A stretch of DNA of 64,000 bases from Notospermus geniculatus (GCA_002633025.1 NMRB01000852.1:186001-250000); one strand, 5' to 3'; counted from the first letter of the stretch, positions 23,493-38,326 are shown. Notes: a model not told the origin generated them from the sequence alone. Made by a program: numbers and translations.

Positions 23493-26400
23493 TGCACACA
23501 AGTGTGCCAAGAATTTGTCGCATGGCATCAATGCTGGACATAGGCCTAGTGTACGTTACCAACCTAAACCCAGGATTCCACTCACCATTCCCACAAGGTT
23601 TCAGTAAAATCCACTGATAAACAACGCCAGCCGTGGGGAATACCCATCCCATGCATGTACAGAGCGGACTATTTCAAGCCATAGGAAATGAAGAAATTCT
23701 CTCGTTTTTTAAAAAGGCTGTGGAATGCAGCATTTTGAAAGATTGGTCTGTGTAGGATGTGGTAAACAAGGCCACATTGGTAGAACGAGTTTGTAGCATA
23801 CCATGAGCGTTTGTAAGACACACCAGTAGTGCTCAGGAGTTTTGCAAACCACTTCTCTCAGTTATACAAGTTTATTGAATTTCAGCTACAGCAAGCACTC
23901 GTCAATTCACCAGTCGTGTGAGGCTGCCGGCAGCGAAAAGCGTTCAACATCATCAAAATCAACGGCAGCATTTATTTAAGGCTCAAAAATTCTCTTTGCA
24001 GTTGATACGCCCACTTCCAAGATCAGCGTATCAACAATTACGATGTTATCATGCAGTCCTGACAGGATTCTCTGATATGACGTTTATCTCCGTGGCTTAT
24101 ACCCGAGTATTGCACCACAACATACCACCAAACACTGGATGTGTTTCAATGTTTTTGCGTAGTAATGTTCTGTGAGGCAATAACAACTTTATTGAATGGA
24201 ATTCTGCCAAAATGTGCCAGTTTTTGCCTATCAACCAGCAGTTGGACAGTAATGATCGCATTAGTGGTAACAAATGGAAGCATGAAACTACCTTGTGACT
24301 TCCACCGGGAGTCAAATATATTACTGGCTTGACACTTTCAGCTCTGTAACTCTAAAAAATGTTTTGGGTGTCTGGCTGGAGTATTGTAAGATCCAATTTG
24401 GGACCAACACAGACGGGGTCCTTGTTTAGCTTCCATGGCGTGATCGGCATGAGGAGCTACATTTAAAACAGGGACTTCATTCACGAAGCTCTCGTAACTC
24501 TTTACGGAGTGCGTAAACTACATGTATTGTCCATTTGCGGGCAACCTATTGTTCACTATCAGCCTGACGAAGGATTTGCGTACCCTTAAAGTCACGTGGG
24601 CTTGGTGAATAAGGTGCCAGGACTTATGAAACAGTTGAACAATCTAAGCTTGGTAATGCCCTTCCACACGGTGAATATGCTGAATAAGGGCGGACACGTT
24701 GATGAGTGTATGAAAGCTGCAAGCCTTGAATTGGCATGATCGGAAACTTTGATCAATGTGTGGAACGGGCATAAGATTGCTTGTGATTTTCCGATGGGTT
24801 TATTATGGTAGTCAAAACCCAAGCCTCTGTTTTCCCTCAGGGATTGGAAGCTAACTCCACTTTTTAAAATAAACGTTCTTACCGTACTTTACTGCAAGCT
24901 GCATAAGCTAAAGAAGAATTAGATACGTACACATTTTTTTTCTGGCATCAGAACGTGTAGCAAGAAAAACCTGGTGATACACATCGCTGCATGACTACAG
25001 GTGAACGCTAGAGACCTGTGAAAATGAATAGGTCAGGCAACAGGTGGCTTCAATGTTTGCTAATGTTCCTAGCCACTGATACATATTGCTCACCACAATT
25101 GCAAAGAGACTTCAATTTAAACTCCATTTCATTTAGCTAATGGCCAATGTATCGATTCACCATGTTCATGAAGCATGTGCGATGCGTGATGAATGCAGCC
25201 TGCCAGTGGGTGGACTGTGGGAATAACGCCAGACATTCACAAGCTATCAATATTGTATTATACACTGGCTAACTACACAGACACTGAGACAATATACTCG
25301 GAGAATGATGGCGGATAATTAAGTGCAACTCAAACTGAATTACATTTATCTGCAATTTTGAAACTGCAATCAACTCATAATTGAAGAGCAGTGATTAACG
25401 AAGATCAATCATTTGAATTTTTTTACCATCGGCTTTCATTGTAAACGCCCACAACAGTTCCTCCCGCATTTTGTGGTTATCACAGCGCTTTGAGACCTGC
25501 GATGGTTTAGCCATACTGCGTGATGATTATCCCAATGCGTGTCACGCCACTCACCGCAAACCGCAGTGGGAAACGCAAGTGGAAATGGGGCTTAATGTCT
25601 TCCCACCGCAAGAGAGGCTGTGAGAAACCCCAGGACTGCAGACCAAACCACTCATGGAATGACAACATTGCCAAGGCTTCCAGGCTGGGACATCCTCCAT
25701 TGTTTTCGGTGTGCAGTTCTTGGGAAGACATTATTAAATTTACGTCTTCCTTAGCATGTATTTTCAGGCTTTCAGCTGTTTGGAAGAGTCTCCACAGCAA
25801 AGTGGAATTGCGCGATGCTCTAGAACAAAGCCTTTCAACAAAGGCATGTGGACCATTTCCAAATACCTACAGAGTAGGCCTGAAATCAGGGAGTGCTGTA
25901 CGCTGTTACCTTGCCATTTGCCCGTAGTGGGAGCTCTCACAAATGAGACCTGCAACGTTTCAAAGCAACAAGTTGCCACTTATCCAATCAAACTCAAAAG
26001 TAACTGGTAATTCCCGACTGGCATTCGAAGAATTGAAAACCACCAACGCGGTAACCTTTGTAAACCAGCGGAGTTAATTTTTTTCTTTGAAGACACCGGT
26101 ACATTATATGTTCGAGTGGACTTGGGCAGAGTTGCTTCTACTGCGGATTTCTTGCAACGTTCATTGTTCCCAAGTTTGTAGAAGAGCAAGCCTGATGCTG
26201 TTGAACTGTCAACTCTGGCCGACCACCTCTATGAGATGTGTGACAACTACCGGGTATCCACTGCCCATAAAACACCCAGCCTCAGACAAAAGAGCCTGCA
26301 TATCAAAATAATGAAGTTTCCATGTCACAAAAACGAATCTGGTCATGAAATATTCAAAATTCTGACTGTAGTTGTCAACCAAATGAAGAGCTCATCAAGT

Positions 26401-27326
26401 GAATAACCATACTTCACATGCTTGTCATACTGATACATCCACCATCATAGGACAATCTGATATGCTTTACATATGCTGACATCACGTATCACAATGTCAT
26501 CATGACAAAAAATTGAATTATGGTGACTAAGGGCGAGTGTCGTATTTGGCAGACGTCACCTCCTTTTGGTGACTTATCCCCAAATTAGTGCTCTTATTGG
26601 CTGACTCAGTCAGGGCTAGTTCTTATGACATCAATAAAGTGTTGCAGTTAGGTGCAAATTGGGCAATTTCTCAGCTACATAAAAAAGTCATGAACCTGAG
26701 CCGTGGATGTGTCTTCTGGTGATATCTCATCCACCATGATATAAAGATAACAAGGTGGCTTTGGTAGAAGTTGCAGCTAGAAAGCTGTACACCCGGCACC
26801 AGTGTCTATTGGGAGAGTTCCTACTGTTAAATGTTTCCATTAGTCAGATTTGCATTACTTTTTATGGCTTTTTTATAATCTACTTCAGTTCAATACTTCA
26901 CCAATGAGCTCTAACACACAAACATCAGCTGTTACAGTCCACGAACCATTAAAAGTGACGGCAATTGCCATTATATTTGAGAAATGATGCCTAAACTAGG
27001 GGGGTGTCTGTCTAACGGAAGAGTTATAATATCCCAGAGTGCTTCTTGAGGGAAATGAAGTTGACAATCTCCATGAATAACACTTCTGCAAACACTATAC
27101 TATTAAGTGCTAAATTAGCTTGAAAGTAGTTTTTCATGGCGTTCAGTGGTGAGATTTTTAACAGTGTCAGTGATTGGTTTCTAGAGTCATGATGTACAAT
27201 TGCTTTATGGAATGCCTTGGTGTGATTAGCACACAGATTAATGGCTGCTTGTATCATGTAAGCAAGTCTGGTTTTCTCATTTTCCACATTTTCCAATCTC
27301 TACACCCGTGTTGCAAATCGCGAAAC

Positions 27327-27337
27327 GGGGGGGGGGG
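27327..27337. repeat. poly-G run of 11
   Basis: An uninterrupted run of eleven G follows CGAAAC. Runs like this are prone to length error in sequencing and replication. Confidence 0.95.
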
Positions 27338-30300
27338 ACTCTCGGGACAGAACGAAAACGAGGATCTGCCTGTGGCTTTGCTTAGCATTCCCATCTTGTC
27401 CAAACAAGGCCAATCAGGACTAGTGAAACAAATAGCCGTTCGGCACTTTCGCTTCTCTTCCAGCACACATTTGTAACACGGATTTTGATTGGCACGTCCA
27501 TTGGCCTTCGCACACCGATGATTGGCTGAGGCTCTGAGCTCCTCAGAAGCGGGAAATATGATGGATTCAAACCAGGCTAGATGGGCGTCAGGCCAGATAG
27601 ACTGGTGAGAATCAGATGAGCATTCCATGCTAAACTTCCAACGTTGTTTCTTTCTCCACTGTCAAAGTGCACGTTCAAAAGTGTGAAAACACTTGGCACA
27701 AAATTATATGAGAATATCACCGAGGTTGCATCTCCAATAGCCGGGAGTCAATTTCACCCCCACAATTAGACCTAATACTCTGACCCTATTATGTGTAATT
27801 TATTAATTATTTCGACTACACATTCTCCATATATTGTCTCGGCGTGGTCATTATCATTCCAACGGGATAGTCGTCAAGAGCTGATGAGGGAAAATCACCA
27901 AACATATTAAAAGCACAGACAAAGGTCACGTACACGTAATTCCTGTGCAAGCACATTGTTTTGGCTAATTCTGTCTGATTTCTGATAAATCATGAGCCAA
28001 TGTCCGGAAGCATTCATTTGTAAGACTGACGTACGGTACACATGAACCACATGTATGGAAATCATGTACTTATAGGTACATCTGAACTTGAGAGTCAAGT
28101 TAGCAAATCATTATGCAGATCTGCAGGGGCGTCTGTTCCCAAAAGGCCATATCTAATCGGAATGTGCCCTTCCGAAGGAGTTGAATGTCCCCGTGTGGGC
28201 TAGAGCTATTTCCATAGATGAAGCCATGTAGAACAGTGTGCAGACTTCTTCCCATATACACTGACTTATCTACATACCGTATCAAGTATCTAATGTATTG
28301 ACAATATATGACTAACAGTATTTACTTTTGAGGTATACCGGAATCCAGTGTCAAAATGTAGATCAAACAGCCCAGTGATTCATCACAAACATCAATTAAT
28401 CTCCAACATAGATAAGAAAAAAATGACTAACTGTGGAAGAAAAAAATGACGATAGAACACCACGCTTCCTGTCTCAGTCAGCACCTCAACACTGAGCCCT
28501 CATCAGCCAAATTACAGGTGAACAATTCACACGACTTGATTACCTAAAAGCCAGAAAATTGGTCCTTTCCGTTACGGTCGCAAAATGCTGAGTCAGCACT
28601 ATCGGAATCTTGATCACACGATTGTCAGACACCGTTCGTACCTTTTGCTTCAGCGTAATCCGACTCGGGTTGAATGGTTTCTATCAATGGTAGCTAAATG
28701 AGTAATTCCTCGAAATCAATCCAACTGCATTTTGTCCATTGATTCTATGTTGAACAGATTTGGTTATTGGTGAATATAAGCTACAGAAAGGACTTCTTCC
28801 TTTATGCCTCGACAAAGCATGGAACACTCAAAATAAACAGCTGTCTTGAGTCAGAAGAGTTCTGATTTTCTGTGACCGACATGTGAACTGGGTGATGGGC
28901 AGCCTTGGATACAGATTTCCATTGACAGAATGTCAGGAACAGAAATCAGGGAAGTTTATCCACCCAGCCGCCATGGGACTTTTAGATCGGTGGTGTGTGA
29001 CTGGTTGCATTTCAGACCAACATCCCTTCAGCACTGTAAAAGGCAAAAAGGCACAACCACTGTCGTCAAGCAGGCTGTAGATAGAAAAGTGCCTTCCTCC
29101 CCTGGGGTACGAAGGAAAAGTGGTGTGTATGCTGCTCAGGAATGCTTGTCACGTGAAGAAGGAAGAACAGGGCAACAACCTGACAACAGTTGATACCATT
29201 CGAAGCCCGTCAATGACAAAACAGAGCCCAACAAACTCTTCCTAAAAAGAATATAATAGGATAGGATTCGAAGCCATATTGCTTAGCCTCAACTTATGAT
29301 CCCAACAGCTGCCCTCGAAATCTGATCAATATTACCATTCTATACAGCTTTCTCTCGTCCCGGTCTGTCAATGAGGATGATGTGAGTCGATCTCCCATGA
29401 TACTACGATCATTTCCTTCCCATCCAGCCAGGTTGTCAGGCAATTGGCAATGGACTCTGACAAGCAATTGGTTTTTTAACCACCACTCGTTGAGAAGAAA
29501 CGGTAGGAACTGGACACTGATAGGTATTAACCCAGTGGTCTCACAGGAGGGTGAATCATCAAACCAGGTTCACCGTTTTTCTAGACGAGATGCCAGTAAA
29601 GCCAACAGGGTATTTTGAACTTCGAGGGATGGTGATCTTGCGGACGTTGAACAGATTACCAGTGGGTAAGTTTTCATCGAAGCTGGGTGGGGGCCACCTG
29701 CAGATTTTTCTTAAATTTGTATCAGAGTTAGAACTGATCGAAGACTGTCTATTCAAGGTGAGCAAGGTGCTGAAAAAGTGGTAGAAAACCATGCGAACGC
29801 TTCAACTGAAGACAACTGAAGCTGGAACCAGTGAAACGTTCTTTCAACAGATTCAAGGGGAGTCTCCCGTTGAAACTGAATACCGTGCTCATGGTGTCAG
29901 TGATCCCAGTATAGGCTGAACACCTGTGTAGTGTAGGCCCTAGGCATGAATGGTAAAACCTGCAGAAGCAAAAACGGAAAGAATCGCTGCGCGTAGAACC
30001 GATCGCAGATCAGTCCAGTGGTTTGCGCAAGTTCGTCGATAACTTGTTTATTGGGTATAAATTTGGCCAGTAAAGACTGGTTGGTCAGTTGGCCGCCAGA
30101 TTTTATGGAACCTTGTCGTCAGTCGTTTCCTTGTACAACAGTCCTCAACAAGAGTCAAATGATAATGGTTTGTGTTGAGGCGTGACACTTGTTGGCAGGC
30201 ATGGTAAGTACACTCCCACACTAGTGACACATTGGACTGCAAGTCACTGGTTGTGGCTCGTGCTGTGGATTTGGAGTTACAGAAACGTCATCGGTCTTGC

Positions 30301-31112
30301 TGCAACAGGATCGATGTGTATTTCGTGTTGACAAACGGATTCTGAATTTCACTCCACTCATGGAAGCCAACCACACAAGACTCGGCCTTGAAGACGCTAC
30401 AACAAAGCTCTAGATAATGAAGAACCGAAGACACCGATAAAGCATGTATTTTACACAAATTGCTTTCTTGATAACAGCATGACTCAGCACCTTCTGGGAG
30501 CAAGACGAAGGTATCCAATTACGGTGTGGTAAACCACAACATGTCTGGTCTGTAATGACGAAGCCTCACCCCAGGCTACTCAGTATGTATACATGTACAA
30601 TATGGTGTAATGTATGCAAGGATACTGGTGACAAGGTTACCCATAATGGACTGCTTCAAGTCATTTAATGACACTAAAGAAATGCTAACTGAAATTTCAA
30701 GGTTGAGGATGACTTTCACTATATTTCATGGAATACTCTCCAGGGGGAAGAAAAATTGGATTTTATATTAGGTACCCGAGACTCGAGGAAGTTTAACTAT
30801 TGTTAATGGATGAAAGCGGATATTAACCACCTGTCCGCATTGGAACACTCTTAAAAAATTCTTGTCACCGCAACTTGTCTGCGAATATTGATGAGATGCT
30901 TTAGTCAGCCTGACGAATTACGTCATTCATGACACAATTTACTTGTCATGGCGAGTCGCACATCTCTGTGACGAGTTCAGTTTATCCAGTTGACAAGGTC
31001 TCTAGTTATGGCGATAAGTTGCAGATGGCAGGACATTATTGCGCATGCGCTTCCCTCACATTTATCGCTCAATTTCTTGAACTCTAAGCATGCTGTCACC
31101 ATCGTTGCCTCA

Positions 31113-31113
31113 N
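31113..31113. other. undetermined base (N)
   Basis: This is the only ambiguous base noticed in the window. It falls in a short open frame with no known function. Confidence 0.98.
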
Positions 31114-34100
31114 TGGAACCATATTCTATGATTGCCCTAAAGTTTGGGGCAAATGGAAGTCGGGGGAGAGAAAAAAGTTGAGGGCAAAGACAGGAAGTTC
31201 CAAAACTGCAACACCATCTCTGGGCTTATTCCGACATAGGCACTGGCACCTATGGTGGCACTGGGATGAAATTGGTAACACTCTGGTAGGTAATCTTTCT
31301 GTCAGCTGACAAAACGGCCGAAACAGCGATACGTAGAAATGAATAAATGAAATGAATATGTATGAGTCTTCAGACTCCTACTTCTGAGATGATAAACCAA
31401 AGCAGCAGATATCCTTTACCTGTGATATTGGTTTCCCAACTACCTGCTTCACTTGTGAGGTATTTCCGTATGTGCCAAAGAATTTATGATAACATTCCAA
31501 GCTTACTGAGGGTTAAATATTAAGGTGAAGGATAATGAACTGCACCTATAGGTAATTCACCAGAAGTCGGGAAAACAACCTAAGATCAAATATTGCACAT
31601 TGTTTTCATACAGATGATAATCAGTGTTAACTCATTCAATATTTCGTCAGTGTAGGATGACACGCTGTCTGTTACTTCTGGTACTGTAAACAAAATACGT
31701 GTACTGCTATTCTTTGAGACGAACTCCAAACAATTTACCAATAGTTGTCTCAACGACATGACATGTGATGCTACCGAAAAGTGTCACCGCTTAACGTTTC
31801 AAACTCTTATGAAAGGCAACACAGTCAATATTCAGTGTATCAGCACCAACCAGCGTAATTATAGTAGCGAGGCGAATCCCAAGGGTTCGGAGTAAAAGGC
31901 AACTGATGTCAGCTGCTTTGAATGTGACTTCAGACCTTGGGTTGACGTTTTTAAAGCTTTGAGTAGCTGTGAAAGGATTACAGCGTCTGGCTTTTAACTT
32001 CTTTCATGGGAATTGAAATGGCTACAATACCACGAGATAGGATTGCTATAATATACTTCTCTCGGGTCTTTCTCTTCGTTGCTTGAGCTTACCTGGAAAG
32101 AGAAGAGAGGAAAGATCTGTTGAGAATTAAAGCCATTGAAGGAAGTGGTAAATACAGTAGTCTGCTGGATTTGGAACGCCCTATAAACGAAGTAAGAAAC
32201 AGCAACAGTTTTGATACAGTTAATTTCCATGAAGTTCCTCACAGCTGGCAGTGTACCAGCTACTAAACCACCTGTGAACCAGAGGCAGCAGGTACATGTA
32301 CATTACGATAAGTAGCTGGTAGATATGATCAGACTAATGCCTAAACGTCTTGTAACTCATACTACCAACACTAAGTAATGGGATTGCACGATGAGTGCAG
32401 ACGCATCGCGTACATGTAGCCTACTGGATATTGGCAGGCGCTTCTTCTCTGTCGATAAATAATGCATGGACACCTTGGTGGATGAGATGTCTTAAGTTAA
32501 CTTGAAATAAATGGACATGGAACAAAGTGGGAAGCAAAAGTAATGCTGTACTCAGGTTCATCACTACGGCAAAAGGGTTTAGCGATGCTCTTATGAACCG
32601 GAAAGCAATGTTATGGTAGCGAAAGAGGAAGGCCAACGAATCATAAAGTTTAACCTTGATGGCCAAGTAATGTACTTGCCATTTAACCTCCGATTAATAA
32701 CAACTTCCTCAATCAAGAACGACATTCTGAGAACCAATTAAAATCATAGTGCACCGGAGTATAAGTACTTTGAACGTCTAATGAACTTAATTACCTCAAG
32801 GTCATCTACCGTCGCAGCCATTATCTCTATTTTACAAATTAGCCCAAAGCATGCATGAAAAGACGAACTTTTCTGCATGGCGTTTCACCAGTATCACCAA
32901 CACTAACAAAGCAATCATGTGTAGCATCTTCATCGAGAGTTATCATAACCTTTTCACCTTCACCATGATGTCATTTCATGGATGTGTGAGTCTACAACAT
33001 CATCAGCACTTGATCCAAGGCAAGTATGGCAGCGGAAAGGAATTGGTATTTGCCAGAGTGCTGGTGAGTGTATTCCAAGTCCAAATGTTATACAAGTAGG
33101 CCTACATGAGGTAATGAGACAAACTGGCATACCTCATGTCAAGACTACAGCACGAACGAAAATGGCACCCAAGTTGAATTTTCGTTTCTCATTGTGATTT
33201 GCATTATTTGTTTTCTTCAGTTGTGCAGGATAGTAATGCCAAAATCCACCACTCCAAATCTTGTAGGCCGTAAGATAACTGTATCCGAATCCAGAAGCCA
33301 CGAAGCACTTAAAGTGTGATACGCCAACATTATTTGCCTAATCAGTTCATTTGGCTCCTGACCGTCCACCGCATCTCATTCCTGCATCACGTCTTACTCA
33401 CAAGCTGACCCAATCTTGCGAGATAGAAGTACCACCTGAGCAGAACCAGTGATAAACTTTTCACCTTTAATCATGGTAATATTTCACGGTGTTTGCCCTT
33501 CGAGTAGCGATAGACAAAGAGAGTAATTATGATGCCACTATCGTGGTGACACACACCAAAACTCAATCAAATGAACCATCATCAAGTACATCAGCATCAA
33601 GGAAACCAAGATGAGGCAAACGAACCAGAATCTCGTGCTCACATCTCGAGGAAATCTTATGGTAAACTTTTCACCTGCAATTAATGCAACTTTTCAAGCA
33701 TGCCAACCACGCAAGAATTGATCCATGGACGACCAGGCTGCTACATTAACTACACCAACTGATAATGAATGACATGTCCCTGGTGATTCATAAGAAATTT
33801 AGAGACGAGGAAATGGGTGCTGGCCACTTGTCTGGAATCCTGATGGCACTTAGGTAACACGCGGTAAGGAAAACACGAATGCGACAAGATTTCTCATTAG
33901 CCTTGAACAGGAAGTGTCAATGGTAGCACGGACAGTTTCTGAATCCTTAATGAAGGTGGGGTTAGTCTTTCCATGTCTGTGCACGTACGGTCAACCTCAG
34001 GGACATTTCTGACAAAGAAATCGTTCATTATAACTCATTCAGAAAACGGCAGTGGCACCTAAAAGACTGTCTAGTACCGTATCCATCATGTAGAATGTGG

Positions 34101-34611
34101 ACAACACATCGCTATTCATGACAAAGCAACAGAATTTTCAGTAGCGGTAAAAAACGATCTCATTAATTTGTCCAGGAAATGACATCGGTCAAAAATGGTC
34201 CGAGCCATGATGGACAGGAAGAAAGTTAATACATCTGTAATGAAACAGGGCTGTAAGCCTGACTCTCATCATCGGCAAACTAAAGAATAGAACTAGTTAG
34301 GGACTGATCAGTGGTATGGTTCATAACCCAGGAGCACTGGATGTGGTGTTGTTACAGAATGACCTTGAAAAGGCATCCTTTGTAAAGGCAGCAATTGGGG
34401 AATCATCACATTCTTGGTTTCAGTGCAATTTGGCTGACAATTAGACGTTTTATTTGGTCAATGCTACAACACCTGTTCGTGGATGACTGCAAAAATATCT
34501 ATTTTTGATGACTGTTAAACTGGAAGAAGGCACAAGTGGGTCAAAACTCGTCGTATACAGTAAGAATTTTAGTTGATCATAAAATGATGTTACATGTACC
34601 TTTTTTTTCAG

Positions 34612-34719
34612 CTATTCATCGACAAGATCCCAACAAGATGGAGAGAGAGCAAGAGCAATGTCAATGGTACTTGGTGCTGCAGCAGAGCAGTGGCCACTGG
34701 GGAAGGTTCAAGCACCTTG
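34612..34719 (+). CDS. candidate internal exon, function unknown
   Basis: A strong acceptor precedes it (eight T then CAG, 34601-34611) and a donor follows (CCTTG|GTGAGC, GT at 34720). The 108 nt between them are exactly 36 codons, open in the first frame (it starts LFIDKIPTRWRES). A second frame is also open and runs past the donor to a stop at 34779-34781, where AATAAA overlaps the stop codon. Read that way it would be a terminal exon. Two competing frames and no recognised domain make this weak. Chance is a real alternative. Confidence 0.18.
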
Positions 34720-34781
34720 GTGAGCTACCAGGTGCACGAAATCGACAGGGCATGAATCAGCAACCAATTGAAATGAATTAA

Positions 34782-37700
34782 TAAAGAAACATAGAGATTT
34801 TGATCACACAATAGCATCATTCGAGCAGATCTTCCAAGAAGATGGCCCGGTACTCACCAGGACAGCCCCACAATGCCCCAATCAAGAACTCCATCTCATC
34901 TTGATGGGACTAAAACAGTTCTAAGTCAACTTGTGATAAAATTGAATAAAAATCTTCTAGTCGACCATCTCTGGGGACTCCATACAGCGTATCACGTTCA
35001 ATTGAATTCAATTCTGCTTTGTCCATTCAAATTTTATTCCGTCTCCCACCTAATTACACACATTTTTCAAAATTGCCATTGATGAGGACACGCCGGCTTA
35101 ATTGTCCTCAATCTTTCCTGATTTTTAGATAGGAGAATGGCTTGATTTGATTAGTCTTTTGTTAATTACCCCTAAATGAAGTGGAACTCGTGGCGAGCCA
35201 GACTTCACAGGTACTTTCCACACAACTAATGGTGAACGTCAATTTTGTAAAACATGCGTGCCATTTTCCCTAATAGAAAATATGAACTCAAAGTGTGTTC
35301 GCATGTCAGTCGGCTGCAACTACATTAAACATTGACCACTGGCTTAATGGGGATGTAATGTACATGTACTTTGCATCAGTGAGTTGTTAGATTCAATGTA
35401 ATATAAACAGCTTCCACAGCAAATGGCCTGTCATTGCCTGTGAGCGTGCATATAATTCCAAACGCGATGGAGATGGTGAGTCTGCGACGGTGTGGCAAAA
35501 ATGACCATATATTGTGGATACAGAATTCAAACATCTCCCATGAAAAAGGAAATTCAATAGGAACACGAATTAAAAATCCTGATCCTCATCAAAAGATCAT
35601 TTGTATGATTAAAGGATTAGTTTCCAATAACAAAAGAAGGCATTCTCTCCCCAATCACAGCCTTTATCTCTTTTACAATTTCATGTAACGATTAAAACGG
35701 TTTAAATCCTTTCCAACAGCATCAACAAAGCCATTCTTCACTGTCACGTCTGATCCTATTGAAATTTCTTTGTCACTCTACCTCATTATAATAAATCTCT
35801 GTTTGGATTGAAGCGTAACAACCGGATTACATCATTTCTCTGCCCTGCGATTGTGTCATCACTTTGTCGTCAAGGTTACAAGAACAGAGGGACATTTCTC
35901 TGCCCTACGATTATGTCATCATTCCATCCCCAAGGTTACAAAAACACAGGGACAAGCAAGTAGGGCCCAAACTCTCCATAAAATATCTCATCAGACTAAT
36001 AACAACAATGACTCTGAGCAGATAAAACAGGCTGGCTAATGATCTGCCTAGTAAGATGCGTGTTATTGGTCCACAGACTCATCATCCTGCTTCTTTATCT
36101 TGCCCGTACCAAAGGCATCTTCTTTCATTATTTTCCTTTTACTAGGTTTCGCTCGTCACCGCAGGAAAGCTCCCGGAAATGGAGGCGAACCCTAGGGCAA
36201 GACAAGCCGATCCGAAGACATTTGTCTGTCATTATGCACGCTAATATGGGAACTGATAATGGAACTTTCGTGTTAGATGAGAGGAATTTGTCATGACTTT
36301 CTGAACCCCTGTTTGAGATCATGACAAAAGCATTACAGGAACAGAACCTGTGTTGTGATCTTGTGCAACGATCCTGTCCACCAGACATTGTAAGAGATGG
36401 AAAGAAACCGTAGTAAAATCTCAGAAATATTTCATTATGTATGGCTTCCTGTCTTTTTTAGTCGAGACTTCTCGCGTCAAGTGCCAGGCTAATGGCCAGT
36501 CTAACCAAGATCAGGTTCACCTCATCACTAATTCACCAGCAGCAGATAACTGGCCCATAGCGTACTTGGTATTACTCTTACAACAATCACAGGGAGATTT
36601 TAGCGAAACTATAACAAGACCAACATATTGATCAACATTGAAGGGTTAAATGTGCAGCCTGGAAGAAAGCGACAAGGATAATTCCAAGGAAATTGACAAG
36701 AGTATGTGCCGAGATTTCAAATAATCAATCTAGATTCTGTGATGAAACATTGTAAAGCAGTACAGAGACAGACGGCGGAAAGGAATGGACATTAGTTATC
36801 CTTATGGCGGCTTCTCAGGACCTCGTAGGTCAGAATGGACGATCAATTTATCACCAGCCGTAATCCCTAAGGAGACTGTTACCATGAACATGGGATTTAG
36901 AAGGACTGACCAGGGTTGACTGATCGAAAAGTCCTCCAAATCATGGTTTGTTAATCAATAAGAGAAGGTAAATACTATTGTCACAAAACCCAATGACTGA
37001 TACTGATCTGGTCCATGTAACAAGATTCAAGTTTTTCAGCACCGTCTGTAGTTCATGCACATGATATCTGTTTCAGTTTAGGATGAAATTGGTAAGAGTC
37101 ATCAGAATAATTGTCATGCCCACACCACCTGGGGCTATATTGCAACCATGAAATCACGGTAGAATCTGAAATCTCCCATGATCCTCTTCCGTCCCAGCTT
37201 TTCCGTTCCGATTATGTCTGCATCCCACTAATGAAGGATTAAGCGAATCGAATGCATTGTCCCTGAGTTGCTGTCATGCATACAGCGAGCCGTCAACTAG
37301 CCTGATTGGGGAGGGGGTACCTTGAAATGGTTATCACGGAAGTCACTGTCCACTTGGTTCGTTAATTACGGCGTAGCTCATTCAATTTGTGCACTGACAG
37401 GCAGCCATGCAAATTCGCAAAAATATCTCGAGTCTGTTTCATGCGAAGAATGCCGTATCTGTTCTATACACGGTAGAATTGGCACTAGTATCATGTTCAT
37501 GACAGCCTTGGGTCAAATGAAGCCGTCTGTGAGGCGCATTGTAGAAGATAATCAAAACAGCTCGTGAAGAAAAGAAAAAATTGCCCAGCAGCCAGAGAAA
37601 TGACGACGGATTCGTCTTTTTAGATTAGGCAACAGACTGAAATTGACAAACCAACCAAAAAATCTTCGCCGATAGCAAGGTTTTTTATCAATTATAAAGT

Positions 37701-38055
37701 TTCCACAGCCACGTAAGGTGAGTGATAACTATACTTGAACAGTATCAAAGTTAGTCAAGCTTGAAAGAGATATGTCGTTACGAAAGGGAAAAATATCCAA
37801 TTTCACACAAACCCCCAGGTAGTTTTTTCAGATATCAGCAGAAGTGCCAAGTCCCAGTACTATGTCAGCAGAATACAAAAGAAATTCTGACAAGTTATGA
37901 CCAACTCTTGGAACTCAGTCTGAGGGGGTGATATTGAAATGTTATCCACCGCCATATTCCCTAGCCAACGTTGTTCAAGTCTTTTTTTATGAAGAGAATC
38001 AGAACCATTCAAAGAATGGCTTTCAATGAAAGCTACGAATATCATCAGGTACCTC
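34782..38055. other. no gene seen; one 60-bp duplication
   Basis: Apart from the tandem duplication at 35833-35953, no repeat, RNA gene or coding region was supportable. Open frames are short and overlap on opposite strands. Confidence 0.4.
35833..35953. repeat. 60-bp tandem duplication
   Basis: CATTTCTCTGCCCT occurs at 35833 and 35893, and CAAGGTTACA at 35871 and 35931, giving an exact 60-bp period over two units with scattered substitutions. Confidence 0.88.
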
Positions 38056-38326
38056 GACCTGCACGCATACATACAATGCGCATTCACATGACATGCACGC
38101 ATGCAATGCACAGTCACATGACATGCACGCATACGCTAATGCACAGTCACATGACATGCATGCACACACTAATGCATAGTCACATGACAGGCACGCATAC
38201 AATGCACAGTCACAGACATGCACGCATACAAGGCAAAGTCACATGACATGCACGCATACAATGCGGTCACATGACATGCACGCATACAAGGCAAAGTCAC
38301 ATGATATGCACGCATACAATGCATAC
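38056..38326. repeat. 28-33-bp minisatellite with TCACATGA in most units
   Basis: About nine units begin with (CA)TGCACGCATAC or a close variant and mostly end AGTCACATGA. Unit length varies from 28 to 33 bp through small insertions such as GCTA. At least seven units keep TCACATGA, which reads TCATGTGA on the other strand. This is an E-box (CANNTG) of the type bound by MiT/USF-class bHLH-zip factors. Open frames here (37971-38246 +, 38023-38223 -) follow from the repeat and are not treated as genes. Confidence 0.88.

Larger units (their letters stand above)
22576..34611. other. long featureless stretch with minor repeats
   Basis: I found no supportable gene here. It contains a 29/30-bp tandem duplication at 23434-23492, an 11-base G run at 27327-27337 and one undetermined base at 31113. 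A short motif, ACTTTTCACCT or close to it, recurs at about 32949, 33459 and 33668. A small open frame with a good acceptor (TTTTCTTCAG) and a GTAAGA donor lies at 33221-33269 but has no other support. Confidence 0.4.
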
